Below are positions 19,177-28,060 of a stretch of 64,000 nucleotides of DNA, piece after piece (position 1 is the first letter of the stretch; each line of letters begins with the position of its first letter). The notes under the pieces are model-generated. The model made no database searches. It worked only from the letters and a program-made list of their open reading frames with translations, and was not told where the DNA came from. This DNA comes from Moorena producens 3L. Its GTDB lineage: Bacteria > Cyanobacteriota > Cyanobacteriia > Cyanobacteriales > Coleofasciculaceae. Location: NCBI RefSeq assembly GCF_000211815.1, contig NZ_GL890940.1:1-64000 (forward strand), given 5' to 3'. The translations under genes and the position numbers were made by a program.

Positions 19177-20388
19177 AGCTGTTCGGCATTTAAATTGGTA
19201 TAATAAAAATTAATAAATAACCCAATAATAGGAAATATGCCAGCAAAAAATTATCTGACACAAGAGCAAAAAACAATACTTCAAAAAGCCTTAAAAATAG
19301 AAGAAAATGGAAATATTAGAGAACGTATTTTAATTTTGCTGTTGTTGAATAGTGGAAAAACACAGTTAGAAATTGCTGAAGTTTTGGGTTGTTCAAAGAA
19401 CACAGTCTGTTATTGGTGTGTCCACGGAGATCCAGATGACTTAGAGAGTCTTAAAGATAAAAGAATGAAAGGCAATCACCAAAAAGCAACAAAACAATAT
19501 ATAGAAGTATTATTAGAATTAGTCGAAAAAGAACCCGAAGAATTAGGATATGAATTTGGTCGATGGACAGCTCAAAAATTAGCCGTTAATTTAGAAGATA
19601 CAACAGGCATCAAGTTAAGTGGGTCTCAAGTTCGTAGGATACTAGTCAAGAAAAAATATGTTTACCTTTGGTCAAAGTATAGCTTAGATTCTAAAAAAGA
19701 CCCTAAAAAAAGGGAAGCATTTAAAAAGAAACTAGATGAGTATTTAAAAATAGAAAAAGAAAGCCCAGAGCGTCTTCAGGTATGGTTTTGGGATGAAAGC
19801 GGATTTAGTTTGAGAGTCATCAGAAGAAAAAACTGGTGTAAAAGAGGAAAGCGAAAAAAAGTTAGAGGAGACCGTTCGCGCAGCGTCGGGCTTTGCCCGA
19901 AAGGCAAGGGAGAGTTAATGTGATGGGAGCTTTGCGATATTCAGATAAAAAAAGATTTGTAGATTTCCTCAAAAAAAGCAATAGTCAAACTTTTTATGAA
20001 GTTTTAAAAACCTTTTATAAAGAGCTAGAAAATGAATGGATGGAAGCGGGTAATCAACTAGAAGACTTTGCTAATAAAGGACCGAAAATCGTCATTATTT
20101 TAGACAATGCTAGTTTTCACAAAAAAGCCGAATATATTCATAAAATAGAAGAAGATATGCCGAATATTTATTTAGAATATCTTCCCGAGTATAGTCCTGA
20201 TTATAACTTAATTGAATTGGTTTGGCATTCAGCAAAAGAATATATTGCCAATCGAGTTTTCAAATCAATTGAAGAATTAGAATGTTTGTTAAATCATCTT
20301 TTAAATGAAGGAGGGTTAATTATAAAATGGGTACGAAAAATAAAAAACAAAGGCAATGCTGTTATCACAGTTTAAATGCGCAACAGCT
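19177..20388 (+). mobile_element. IS630-family insertion sequence, copy A (1212 bp)
   Basis: Terminal inverted repeats AGCTGTTCGGCATTTAA and its near complement (TTAAATGCGCAACAGCT), flanked by TA on both sides (19175-19176 and 20389-20390), the target duplication of IS630/Tc1-type elements. The same 1212-bp element occurs at 30965-32176. It interrupts the CHAT-locus membrane protein gene. Confidence 0.93.
19237..20375 (+). pseudogene. IS630 transposase, copy A, frame broken by a 32-bp repeat
   Basis: First frame 19237-19923: helix-turn-helix (TQLEIAEVLGCSKNTVCYW) and the first catalytic Asp in VWFWDESGF. Second frame 19893-20375: second Asp in VIILDNASFHK and Glu in YSPDYNLIELVWH. The break falls in an inserted 32-base palindromic repeat (GTTCGCGCAGCGTCGGGC...GCCCGAAAGGC, about 19873-19904); without it the frames join as GDQGRVNVMG. 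The whole DDE triad is present if frames are combined, so either recoding occurs or the element was mobilised in trans. Confidence 0.88.
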
Positions 20389-20689
20389 TACTCCCAAAGT
20401 GAAAAGCCACATCATCAGTAGTTTTATCCTTGAGCAGGTCTACTCGATATCCTGACTCTTCTTCAATTTCAAGCTGCTTAGTCACTCCAAATTTTTGAGA
20501 GATAATCTGGTTGCACTTGTCCCAGAGTAAGGTAGTTGGCTGACTAGTTTTTAGATGAAAGGCAAATAAATGGACATTAGGGGCATAGACTTTAGAGGTC
20601 AATCGCTTCGCTCCAATTCAAAATTATCAATTCAAAATTAAAAAATATCCCACGAATTAATTCGGGGCTTGAAACAGCGCTGCATCGCT

Positions 20690-20768
20690 ACTCCCTACTC
20701 CCTAATCCCTATTCCCTATTCCCTTTTCCCTACTTCCTGTTCCCTTTTCCCTGTTCCCCGTTCCCTTT
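20690..20768. repeat. TTCCCTA/TTCCCTG heptamer array
   Basis: About eleven degenerate heptamers of TTCCCTA/TTCCCTG type. The array runs into the 3' end of the 120-residue gene at 20730 and encodes its last residues (KGNGEQGKGNRK). Confidence 0.7.
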
Positions 20769-21092
20769 ACTATTGAGTTGATCCTTCACCTGCTCACGCA
20801 GTTCCTGAAACCAATTATTAAGGCGATCGGGCTGGATAGGTGGAGTGGGCGGAACTTTGCCAAGCTCCTTTCTTTGTTTCTCAAATTTTCTGAATTCATC
20901 CCTAATTGTAAGCCGTGCCTTGAACCAATTTCTGATAATTTTATCAACATTTTTTGGTGGGTTACTCTGCAAATCTGCTAAGGTCTGATCTAAGTCCTGT
21001 AAGTCTTCCATAGAAAACACTTCCGGTTTGGTGTCCAGGAAGTAAGGAAATACTAGAATTTGAGGGTCAGAAATCATAATGTTACTCTCCAA
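20730..21092 (-). CDS. Small helical protein of the CHAT/TPR locus
   Basis: 120 residues, family not recognised. Charged, mostly helical, with MEDLQDLDQTLADLQSNPPKNVDKIIRNWF in the first half and a proline turn VPPTPPIQPD near 90. Its start overlaps the stop of the CHAT/TPR gene by 11 bp, indicating translational coupling. The C-terminal 12 residues are encoded by a heptamer array, so the ancestral C-terminus may have been shorter or different. From its position between a CHAT protease and a membrane protein it may be an adaptor, inhibitor or substrate; this is inference. Confidence 0.7.
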   Translation of the reverse strand: MESNIMISDPQILVFPYFLDTKPEVFSMEDLQDLDQTLADLQSNPPKNVDKIIRNWFKARLTIRDEFRKFEKQRKELGKVPPTPPIQPDRLNNWFQELREQVKDQLNSKGNGEQGKGNRK

Positions 21093-24000
21093 TTACACAG
21101 AATGCTGCCCAATAGTAGGGGTTTTGGAACGGTTGTTCATCGGGGTTAAACCAATCCAGTGCTTGTTCAATCTTTTTCATCAAAGAGTTGTCTAGGGGTA
21201 ACTGCCTACTCCAGGCTAGCAACTGAGACTGGGTGCTATCCCGCAGCCAGAATTGCGATTTATTCAGGGCAACTGCTAAAGCCATTTGCTGTCGTAGATT
21301 CTGATAAAATTTAATCATCAACAACGCTGTCGATAAATCGTTTACCTTCCACAAGCTACTAACCACTGCTGGACTTCCGGCAACTAGGAAACCACTGGGT
21401 AACCCAATGTATTCATCGCTGGTGTTAGTGTAATCAATCAATCCCGTTTCACAAGCGGAAAGAGTGACCAAACGACATTGTTCTAATTGTAGGCCAAAAA
21501 CTTCTTCTATGGTCAGACACTTATCTAGGTCAAATACTTCCTCTTCACTTATCCGTAAATAGCGCTCCGAATTTGGTTCAGCAGATGCCGGTTTGTGGGC
21601 ATTGGCCAGGATTAGAGCCGACTTACGGGGTTCTTGGTAATTAAAGTAACCGTGACAGCTAAAATGGGCACAGTGGAATGTGTTGAGAGCTTTGCTATCG
21701 AGAGCGGCTTTGGTAGCAGCCTTTTCCACAAGAACCTCTGTATCTGGTGGTGGATTGAAGTAGCTTTTGATTACGTCTACTTCGATAGTAGTGTAAACTA
21801 AATCAGCACTGGGATTTTGAACCGCAAACAGGTGGGTAAAATCTTTTGGGCGTTTTCTGGTTTTGGCAAGTTGCAGTAGTTGACAGCTAGGGGCGTAACT
21901 TACCCCTGCTGGAAACCGATCCATCAGAATTTCAGATTTACCTTCTCTGTGCTTACTGGTAATTGGTAAAGCATGAATGGGCAACAAATGTAAATACCGA
22001 TGGGGGATTAAAATTAAGCGATCGCACTTTTCTGGAATCTGCTTAATGATGTCATTAATGGATAGAATATCAGCTAGCTCATCTAGGCGGTTACTCAGGT
22101 CGTTTTGCCAATCAGATTTTTCGGTGTCGTAGCTTTCGAGATATTCATCTACCCAATTTCCCAATTTGTCTAAGTCTTGGGGCTGAGATTGCCAAACTAT
22201 GGGCTGTTGAGTTTCACTGGTAAAGATAAAAGTGAGCAGCTTATCCCATGTAATGTAAAACTCTACAATAGCAGTGTGGTCATCCAGTTTCTGCTGAAAT
22301 TGTTTAAAGTTAAAGCTAGAACCGATCGGTAAATAGTGGTCTTGTAAATTATTGCGCTGCTGTCGCCACTTTTGGAGATGTTGTGCCAGGGCGGTGGGAT
22401 TGTCAGCTTTGCCATTCTGGATTTGATATTGACCTATGGCTATTTCATCCCTGTATTGTTCTAGTTGAGTAACAACATCTACAGGAAAGATCGTTTTCAG
22501 GTCACGGCTGAGAATCTCTTCAACTAAATTGCGGGTTTTGCTCCGTTCAACATATTCAATGGCTGCGGTGATATTAGTTAAGTCTAGGCAGACTTCCACC
22601 ATAGCTCGATAGCTTCTGTTGTACCTTTCAGCTAGTTTAGTCTTGTATTCTTCTACTCCAGAACCAGAAATAATTTCATCTCGCAGGAATTCCACTGTTT
22701 TAATGGCAGCATCAAAAGCCTGGTAAGCTTCCGGGAAATTTTGAGCATCTCGGCAAACCAAACCAAGGTTATTGTTAGTATCTAGATAGTTTTGGGGCAA
22801 TGCCTCAAAGGTTAATACTCTTAGAGCTTCTTGGTAACAAGCGATGGCTTTTTCAATATTCTGTGCTTTTTCACCTTTTATTCGGTCACCGTAAGCAATA
22901 CCGAGATTATTTTGTGTTTGTGCCCACTCAATAGGAAATGCCTCAAAGGTTCTAACTCTAAGAGCTTCTTGGTAACAAGCGATGGCCTCTTCACTATTCT
23001 GTGTTTTCTCCCCTTTTATTCGGTCACCGTAAGCAGCACCGAGATTGTATTGTGTATTTGCCCAATCATAAGGAAATACTTCAAAGGTCAAAACTCTAAG
23101 AGCCTGTTGGAAACAAAGGATGGCTTTTTCAATATTCTGTGCTTTCTCCCCTTTTATTCGGTTACCGTAAGCAGCACCGAGATTAGTTTTTGTCAATGCC
23201 CACTCAATCGGAAATGCCTCAAAGGTTCTAACTCTAAGAGCTTCTTGGAAACAAGTGATGGCTTGTTCTATATTCTGTAATTTCTCCCCTTTTATTCGGT
23301 TATTGTAAGCATTGCCGAGATTATTTTGTGTAGTTGCCCACTCAATCAGAAATGCCTCAAAGGTAAAAACTCTAAGAGCCTTTTGGAAACAAGGGATGGC
23401 TTCTTCTATATTCTGTGATTTCTCCCCTTTTATTCGGTTATTGTAAGCAGCACCGAGATTAGTTTTTGTCAATGCCCACTCAATCGGAAATGCCTCAAAG
23501 GTAAAAACTCTAAGAGCCTGTTGGAAACAAGTGATGCCTTGTTCTATATTCTGTGATTTCTCCCCTTTTATTCGGTTATTGTAAGCAGCACCGAGATTAG
23601 TTTTTGTCGATGCCCAATCATAAGGAAATGCCTCAAAGGTTCTGACTCTTAGAGCCTGTTCTAAACAAGTTATCGCTTCTTCTATATTCTGTGATTTCTC
23701 CCCTTTTATTCGGTTATTGTAAGCAGCACCGAGATTAGTTTGTGTCCATGCCCACTCAATCGGAAATGCCTCAAAGGTTCTTACTCTTAGAGCTTGTTGG
23801 AAACAAGCAATCGCTTGTTCTATATTCTGTGCTTTCTCCCCTTTTATTCGGTTACAGTAAGCAGCACCGAGACTAGTTTGTGTCCATGCCCACTCAATCG
23901 GAAATGCCTCAAAGGTTCTTACTCTTAGAGCTTCTTGGTGACAAGCGATCGCTTGTTCTATATTCTGTGCCTTCTGACCTATGACTCTGTAATAGTAAGC

Positions 24001-24516
24001 AGTACCGAGATTGTGTTGAGTCTGTGCCCAATCAATCGGAAACCTTTCACGGGTGTGTACTTCTAAAGCCAATTTGTAGCAACCAATCGCTTCTTCTAGG
24101 TTTTCTGCTTTTTCCCCTGTGATTCGGTTACGGTAAGCATTACCGAGATTGTATTGAGTCTTTGCCCAATCAAACGGAAAAGCTTCACGGGTGTAAACAC
24201 TTAGGGCGACTTCATAGCCAGTGATGGCAATTTCTATAGTGCTGGCTTTGTCACCCAAAGGTAATTTTGCTACTATTTTGCTAAATTCAACAATATCTGC
24301 GCTTAGGGATTTGGCTTCACCTGCTTCCGCTTCCGCCAGCTTACTTGTTGCCCAATCCCGCAATTTATCTGCTAAGGTCTGATTAAATTTGTCGATATTT
24401 GCTTCGAGTAATTTCTCAACTACCTGCTGATCACCATTACTGTCTGCAATTGCTTGTAGCACCTCTAAGAGAAAGTCTAGTTGGCCATCAGATGTATTGT
24501 CAGCCATTGCCATCAA
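21082..24516 (-). CDS. TPR-CHAT protein (caspase-like peptidase with tetratricopeptide repeats)
   Basis: 1144 residues. An N-terminal helical part (1-90) is followed by about eleven 50-residue TPR-type repeats (roughly 95-640) of the form GEKAQNIEQAIACFQQALRV then RTFEAFPIEWAWTQTNLGAA; several neighbours are almost identical at DNA level. The C-terminal CHAT domain (about 760-1144) has the caspase dyad: His in HFSCHGYF (about 954) and Cys in LVTLSACETGL (about 1020). CHAT proteins are peptidases activated through their repeat domains, for example by a bound partner. The next gene starts within the last 11 bp, and a membrane protein follows, forming a three-gene minus-strand locus. Confidence 0.9.
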   Translation of the reverse strand: MMAMADNTSDGQLDFLLEVLQAIADSNGDQQVVEKLLEANIDKFNQTLADKLRDWATSKLAEAEAGEAKSLSADIVEFSKIVAKLPLGDKASTIEIAITGYEVALSVYTREAFPFDWAKTQYNLGNAYRNRITGEKAENLEEAIGCYKLALEVHTRERFPIDWAQTQHNLGTAYYYRVIGQKAQNIEQAIACHQEALRVRTFEAFPIEWAWTQTSLGAAYCNRIKGEKAQNIEQAIACFQQALRVRTFEAFPIEWAWTQTNLGAAYNNRIKGEKSQNIEEAITCLEQALRVRTFEAFPYDWASTKTNLGAAYNNRIKGEKSQNIEQGITCFQQALRVFTFEAFPIEWALTKTNLGAAYNNRIKGEKSQNIEEAIPCFQKALRVFTFEAFLIEWATTQNNLGNAYNNRIKGEKLQNIEQAITCFQEALRVRTFEAFPIEWALTKTNLGAAYGNRIKGEKAQNIEKAILCFQQALRVLTFEVFPYDWANTQYNLGAAYGDRIKGEKTQNSEEAIACYQEALRVRTFEAFPIEWAQTQNNLGIAYGDRIKGEKAQNIEKAIACYQEALRVLTFEALPQNYLDTNNNLGLVCRDAQNFPEAYQAFDAAIKTVEFLRDEIISGSGVEEYKTKLAERYNRSYRAMVEVCLDLTNITAAIEYVERSKTRNLVEEILSRDLKTIFPVDVVTQLEQYRDEIAIGQYQIQNGKADNPTALAQHLQKWRQQRNNLQDHYLPIGSSFNFKQFQQKLDDHTAIVEFYITWDKLLTFIFTSETQQPIVWQSQPQDLDKLGNWVDEYLESYDTEKSDWQNDLSNRLDELADILSINDIIKQIPEKCDRLILIPHRYLHLLPIHALPITSKHREGKSEILMDRFPAGVSYAPSCQLLQLAKTRKRPKDFTHLFAVQNPSADLVYTTIEVDVIKSYFNPPPDTEVLVEKAATKAALDSKALNTFHCAHFSCHGYFNYQEPRKSALILANAHKPASAEPNSERYLRISEEEVFDLDKCLTIEEVFGLQLEQCRLVTLSACETGLIDYTNTSDEYIGLPSGFLVAGSPAVVSSLWKVNDLSTALLMIKFYQNLRQQMALAVALNKSQFWLRDSTQSQLLAWSRQLPLDNSLMKKIEQALDWFNPDEQPFQNPYYWAAFCVIGE

Positions 24517-24814
24517 CTGCTCTACAATAGTTTTTTAACTATTATACTACTTTAATTTAAAGGGAACCGGGAGTAGGGAGCAGGGAACAGGGAACAGAGA
24601 ACAGGCAATAAACGCTATAGATATAAATGATATTTTTTTGAAAAACTATCTCAAGAATTGATGCTATTTAATAGCACTTTTCTGAAATGTAAATTTAGGT
24701 AATTGCTTTTTTTATCAACTCTAAAACTCTCAAAAAAAACTTTTAAAACCCCTTGACAAATTAAATTATAATCATTACAATAATCATTATAAACTAAAGT
24801 TGAATTTTTGCACT
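24517..24814. other. Intergenic region upstream of CHAT gene and small gene
   Basis: AT-rich. Contains a short GGGAACAG heptamer-like run (24562-24606) and a strong plus-strand promoter (24753-24781, listed separately). No gene is seen. Confidence 0.5.
24753..24781 (+). promoter_or_regulatory. Sigma-70 type promoter upstream of 24815 gene
   Basis: TTGACA (24753-24758), 17-bp spacer, TACAAT (24776-24781). A perfect -35 box and a five-of-six -10 box predict transcription from about 24788, 27 bases before the ATG at 24815. Confidence 0.7.
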
Positions 24815-25015
24815 ATGTCAAAAGAATTTACTCGGAACTTCAAAAAACAACCAACTCAGCACACTCTCAAAGGTCCTCGCCAATCAGTCATTTATAGTAT
24901 GCAAATGTTTTATTCCCTGGGCTATGCCGAGATTGCTGAATGGACTCCTCTGGAGCCTACTGAAGTGCCCGGTGAAGTGATAACTACCATGACCAAGTAT
25001 TGGTTGTTGCCATAA
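24815..25015 (+). CDS. Small conserved-looking hypothetical protein
   Basis: 66 residues from ATG 24815 (MSKEFTRNFKKQPTQHTLKG); a TTG 15 bp upstream is also in frame but less likely. The sequence ends EVPGEVITTMTKYWLLP and contains the helix SVIYSMQMFYSLGYAEIAEW. The family is not recognised. Support comes from a consensus promoter ending 33 bp upstream and normal coding composition. A dispersed GC-rich repeat begins 10 bp after the stop. Confidence 0.6.
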   Translation: MSKEFTRNFKKQPTQHTLKGPRQSVIYSMQMFYSLGYAEIAEWTPLEPTEVPGEVITTMTKYWLLP

Positions 25016-25425
25016 CACCTTGTCTTGATGCAGTCGCTCATGGGGAGGGGCTGTGTGCGGAACCTGCGTCCGCACCTTGTAAGCCCCGTGGAAACCCCCA
25101 AGACCGCGCTGCATCGCTAACTTTCTGGGGGGGTTTCCCCCCCGGTGGCTTTGGATTTGGTCTGATAGTATAGGATCACATCCGAAAGTTTCGGGTATTT
25201 TTGTGACATAAATCAAAAGTTGAACTCGCTAGCCGTAGATAGTATTTCTACGGCTATTTTTTGTTTAAGCGGTCAGCTGTCAGCGGTCAGCTGTCAGCTA
25301 TATCATAAGAGATGATAAAATTAGTAAAGAGTTTTTCAGAGCTATCAGGTAAACAGGATTTTTTCCCTATTGCCTATTGCCTATTGCCTATTACCTATTA
25401 CCTATTACCTATTACCTATTACCTA
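25016..25425. repeat. GC-rich repeat, GTCAGCT array and CTATTAC heptamer array
   Basis: 25025-25118 is a copy of the CGCTCATGGGG/AAGACCGCGCTGCATCGCT repeat. A hairpin AGCCGTAGATA...TATTTCTACGGCT followed by TTTTTTG at 25232-25263 could terminate plus-strand transcription. A GTCAGCG/CTGTCAG run lies at 25269-25298. From 25365 a CTATTGC/CTATTAC heptamer array (about eleven units) runs to 25440, into the thioesterase 3' end. Confidence 0.65.
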
Positions 25426-25836
25426 TTACCTATTACCTAGCCATTGCACGATTTCTTCAGGTAAGGGAATTTTGGTTCTAGTCATTGCATTAATACAAAC
25501 GTGCTTGGTAATTGCCTTTGCCAGTAACTGTTGCGATGACGAAGCTTTAACAACTTGATAAGCAATTTCAAACTTACTTTCACTCAACTGCTCAGGCATC
25601 ACATGAATCAGCAGTGGATCCCCACAAAACATAGGACGCAAGAAATCCACACTGGCATGAACAATCGGAATTGCCACAGCGGGCTTAGTGAAAAAGGACT
25701 TGAGATTAATGCCCGATGCATCTAGAGAGGCTTCATAGGCTTCATGGCAGATAGATAAAACATTAGCAAAATAGACCACACCAGCCGCATCGGTATCTGA
25801 AAACCGAACAGTGCGATTATAAGTAAAAGAGATCAT
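25426..25836 (-). CDS. 1,4-dihydroxy-2-naphthoyl-CoA hydrolase (hot-dog thioesterase)
   Basis: 136 residues. The N-terminus FTYNRTVRFSDTDAAGVVYFANVLSI contains the catalytic Asp of the 4-hydroxybenzoyl-CoA thioesterase/DHNA-CoA hydrolase group, followed by CHEAYEASL. Length and sequence fit cyanobacterial DHNA-CoA thioesterases, which release DHNA for MenA. It lies about 11 kb from menE, separated by an accessory island. The final residues (WLGNR) and the stop codon are supplied by the adjoining CTATTAC array. Confidence 0.85.
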   Translation of the reverse strand: MISFTYNRTVRFSDTDAAGVVYFANVLSICHEAYEASLDASGINLKSFFTKPAVAIPIVHASVDFLRPMFCGDPLLIHVMPEQLSESKFEIAYQVVKASSSQQLLAKAITKHVCINAMTRTKIPLPEEIVQWLGNR

Positions 25837-26088
25837 ACCATTTCAGTTATCAGCTATCAGCTATCAGCTATCAGCTAATTCGCTACGCGCACGCTACGCG
25901 AACAGCTATCAGCTGAATGCTTACAAAGTTTCTGCCCATAGCGTAACCTCCTTGAGGTGCTATTGAATAAAATAAGCTGACGGCTGTTCGCGTAGCGTGG
26001 CCTAAGGCCAACGGCTGATGGCTGTTCGCGTAGCGTGAGCTTTTAGCTCACGGCTGAATGCTTACACAACTAACAATTAACAATTAAC

Positions 26089-26937
26089 ATGAATGGGATC
26101 AAAAAAACCTCTCAAGCAGCAGTATATCTCAACACTGACCTCCAGGGGTCAGGATTCCCAATTCTCTGCCTTCACGGTCATCCAGCCTCAAGTCAGTGCC
26201 TTTCAGTTTTTACCCAACATCTATCCCAGAGGTTCTGGACTATCAGCCCTGATTTGCGAGGATATGGTAAAAGTCCAGCTGATCGGGATTTTCAGATGAC
26301 CGACCACTTGACTGACTTGGAATCCCTGCTCGACTATTACAAAATTGACCGCTGTTTGATACTAGGTTGGTCTTTAGGGGGAATTTTGGCAATGGAGCTT
26401 GCCCTGACGCTACCTCAGAGAGTCACGGGTTTAATTTTAATCGCCACAGCCGCTCGACCTTGGGGTAATCATCCCCCCATTAGTTGGCAGGATAATCTCT
26501 ATACCGGCATCGCTGGTGTCTTAAATTGGTTACAACCAGGATGGCAATGGAATATTGACACATTTGGTAAGCGATCGCTTTTTCGGTACCTGATCCAACA
26601 ACACACAACCAGCACCTACCAGTATATTGCCAAGCACGCCATATCAGCCTACTTACAGACCTCCCAAGCCGCTACACAAGCACTCAACACTGCCATTAGG
26701 GCTGGGTATAACCGTTTGCCAGACTTAAACCAGATTCAATGTCCCTCCCTGGTCTTAGCAGGAGCTGCTGATCGCCATATTACCGCAGCATCCAGTCGAG
26801 AAACCGCTAAACATCTCAAGGATAGCCAATGGCAATGCTATGACAATACTGCTCACTTGTTTCCTTGGGAAATTCCCGATCAGGTTTTAAAAGATATCGA
26901 CAGCTGGATTAGCAATAATCCCCAAGTTGTGAGGTGA
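26089..26937 (+). CDS. Alpha/beta hydrolase
   Basis: 282 residues. Motifs: FPILCLHGHPASSQ (oxyanion region), nucleophile elbow GWSLGG (Ser about 96), LAGAADRH with the acid and DNTAHLFPWE with the catalytic His. Related to haloalkane dehalogenase/epoxide hydrolase-like and BioH-like enzymes; the substrate cannot be told. It starts 25 bp after an AACTAACAATTAACAATTAAC stretch and stands alone. Confidence 0.82.
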   Translation: MNGIKKTSQAAVYLNTDLQGSGFPILCLHGHPASSQCLSVFTQHLSQRFWTISPDLRGYGKSPADRDFQMTDHLTDLESLLDYYKIDRCLILGWSLGGILAMELALTLPQRVTGLILIATAARPWGNHPPISWQDNLYTGIAGVLNWLQPGWQWNIDTFGKRSLFRYLIQQHTTSTYQYIAKHAISAYLQTSQAATQALNTAIRAGYNRLPDLNQIQCPSLVLAGAADRHITAASSRETAKHLKDSQWQCYDNTAHLFPWEIPDQVLKDIDSWISNNPQVVR

Positions 26938-27144
26938 TCAGAATGTATAATTTAGAATTTAGAATGCAGAATTTAGAATGTATAATTTAAAATGTAGAAT
27001 TAATAATTTATAATTTAAAATGTAGAATTTTGAATTAATTCAAAGCTGATAGCTGTTGGCGTAGCCTGCCCGTAGCGCATATTATGACAATTCTTAATTC
27101 TTAATTGAAAGCTGAAAGCTGATAGCTGATAGCTGATAGCTTAC
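26938..27144. repeat. AATTTAGAATGTA-type and CTGATAG repeats
   Basis: Degenerate repeats of GAATGTATAATTTAGAAT type (26941-27050), then AGCTGAA/AGCTGAT heptamers at 27106-27143. No gene is seen. Confidence 0.6.
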
Positions 27145-27410
27145 AAGTCTCAATTCTCAAGTCTCAAGTCTCAATTCTCAAGTCTCAAGTCTCAATTCTC
27201 AATTCTCAATTCTCAAGTCTCAATTCTCAAGTCTCAAGTCTCAAGTCTCAAGTCTCAATTCTCAAGTCTCAAGTCTCAATTCTCAATTCTCAAGTCTCAA
27301 GTCTCAAGTCTCAATTCTCAATTCTCAATTCTCAATTCTCAATTCTACATTCTCAATTCTACATTCTCAATTCTACATTCTACATTCTACATTCTACATT
27401 CTACATTCTA
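27145..27410. repeat. TCTCAAG/TCTCAAT/TCTACAT heptamer array, 38 units
   Basis: 266 bases, exactly 38 heptamers, mixing TCTCAAT, TCTCAAG and, towards the right end, TCTACAT. The mixed unit order shows that variants are spreading within the array. It ends 14 bp before the GNAT start codon. Confidence 0.9.
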
Positions 27411-27423
27411 AATATGGTTAAGC

Positions 27424-27903
27424 ATGATGACGACAATTGAAGTACGTCCTGTTAAAACTAAACAAGAGTTAGAGGATATGTACCACCAGCGGTGGCTTGT
27501 GCTCAGAGAGCCTATGGGCATGGAAAAAGGAACAGAACAAGACAAGTACGATAGTAGTGCTTTTCATCTCGTTGCTGTCTGTAATAATCAGGTAATTGGT
27601 TCAGCAAGATTAAGAGAATTGTCTCCCGGATTGGGCAGTATTGCCTACGTTGCACTATTACCTGAATTTCGTCACCAAGGAATCGGCACCAAACTGATGG
27701 AAACATTAATTGAAAAAGCCAAAGCAAACAATTTCAATGCTTTAAGACTACTGAGTAGAATTAATGCCCTAGGTTTCTATAGTCGCCTTGGTTTTATAGC
27801 CGACGGTGACCAATTTGATTATGTTGGCATCAGCCACCAATTCATGTATCTTAATATATCTAGTCAAGGGAATAGGGAACAGGGAGTAGGGAGTAGGGAG
27901 TAG
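27424..27903 (+). CDS. GNAT family N-acetyltransferase
   Basis: 159 residues, one GNAT domain: motif A is VALLPEFRHQGIGTKLMETLIEKAK (acetyl-CoA binding R-x-x-G-I-G), followed by LRLLSRINALGFYSRLGF. Related to PhnO/ElaA-like acetyltransferases; substrate unknown. The last 10 residues (GNREQGVGSRE) are encoded by a GGGAGTA/GGGAACA heptamer array and are not part of the fold. Confidence 0.85.
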   Translation: MMTTIEVRPVKTKQELEDMYHQRWLVLREPMGMEKGTEQDKYDSSAFHLVAVCNNQVIGSARLRELSPGLGSIAYVALLPEFRHQGIGTKLMETLIEKAKANNFNALRLLSRINALGFYSRLGFIADGDQFDYVGISHQFMYLNISSQGNREQGVGSRE

Positions 27904-27967
27904 GGAGTAGGGAGTAGGGAGCGGTGCGACCCCGCGCTTTTTCAAAGCTAAGCGTGAACGCGCACCG
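27874..27967. repeat. GGGAGTA heptamer array and GGTGCG palindrome variant
   Basis: AGGGAGT heptamers (27874-27921) overlap the GNAT 3' end and run into a variant of the 44-bp GGTGCG/CGCACC palindrome (27922-27967). Confidence 0.65.
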
Positions 27968-28060
27968 TAGGGAATATGCCATCAAAAATTATCACAATTC
28001 CTACACGGACTCTATACCAATGACTAAGTAAATTACTAACACCAGTAACTCTATATTTAA

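Larger units (their letters stand above)
17964..20602 (-). pseudogene. Membrane-anchored coiled-coil protein of CHAT locus, split by IS630
   Basis: The N-terminal segment (20602-20389; MTSKVYAPNVHLFAFHLKTS to FHFGSK) and the C-terminal segment (19176-17964) join in frame when the IS at 19177-20388 is removed, giving a protein of about 473 residues: ...HFGSK then LNVTLDNTSLDVSGVATPLR. The C-terminal half has long helical stretches (QIYQVIKKEYQTIEQYFDETF, LRDLDHYRLTITINAENYKREL) and hydrophobic segments near the end (WIALVGTGLAVSG and YSVVFVLFHVGVGAIAAFIL). The last residues SKRE and the stop come from a heptamer array. It lies downstream of a CHAT/TPR protease gene and a small gene on the same strand. 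I do not recognise the family; it is a candidate membrane effector or partner of the CHAT protein, now broken in this genome. Confidence 0.75.

Noticed and set aside
22831..23280. 149-codon plus-strand frame inside the TPR region
   Set aside because: Antisense shadow of the periodic TPR repeats.
27145..27410. Possible CRISPR or centromere-like (parS) iterons
   Set aside because: Pure 7-bp units with no spacers and no partition or replication genes near; it is a heptamer array.
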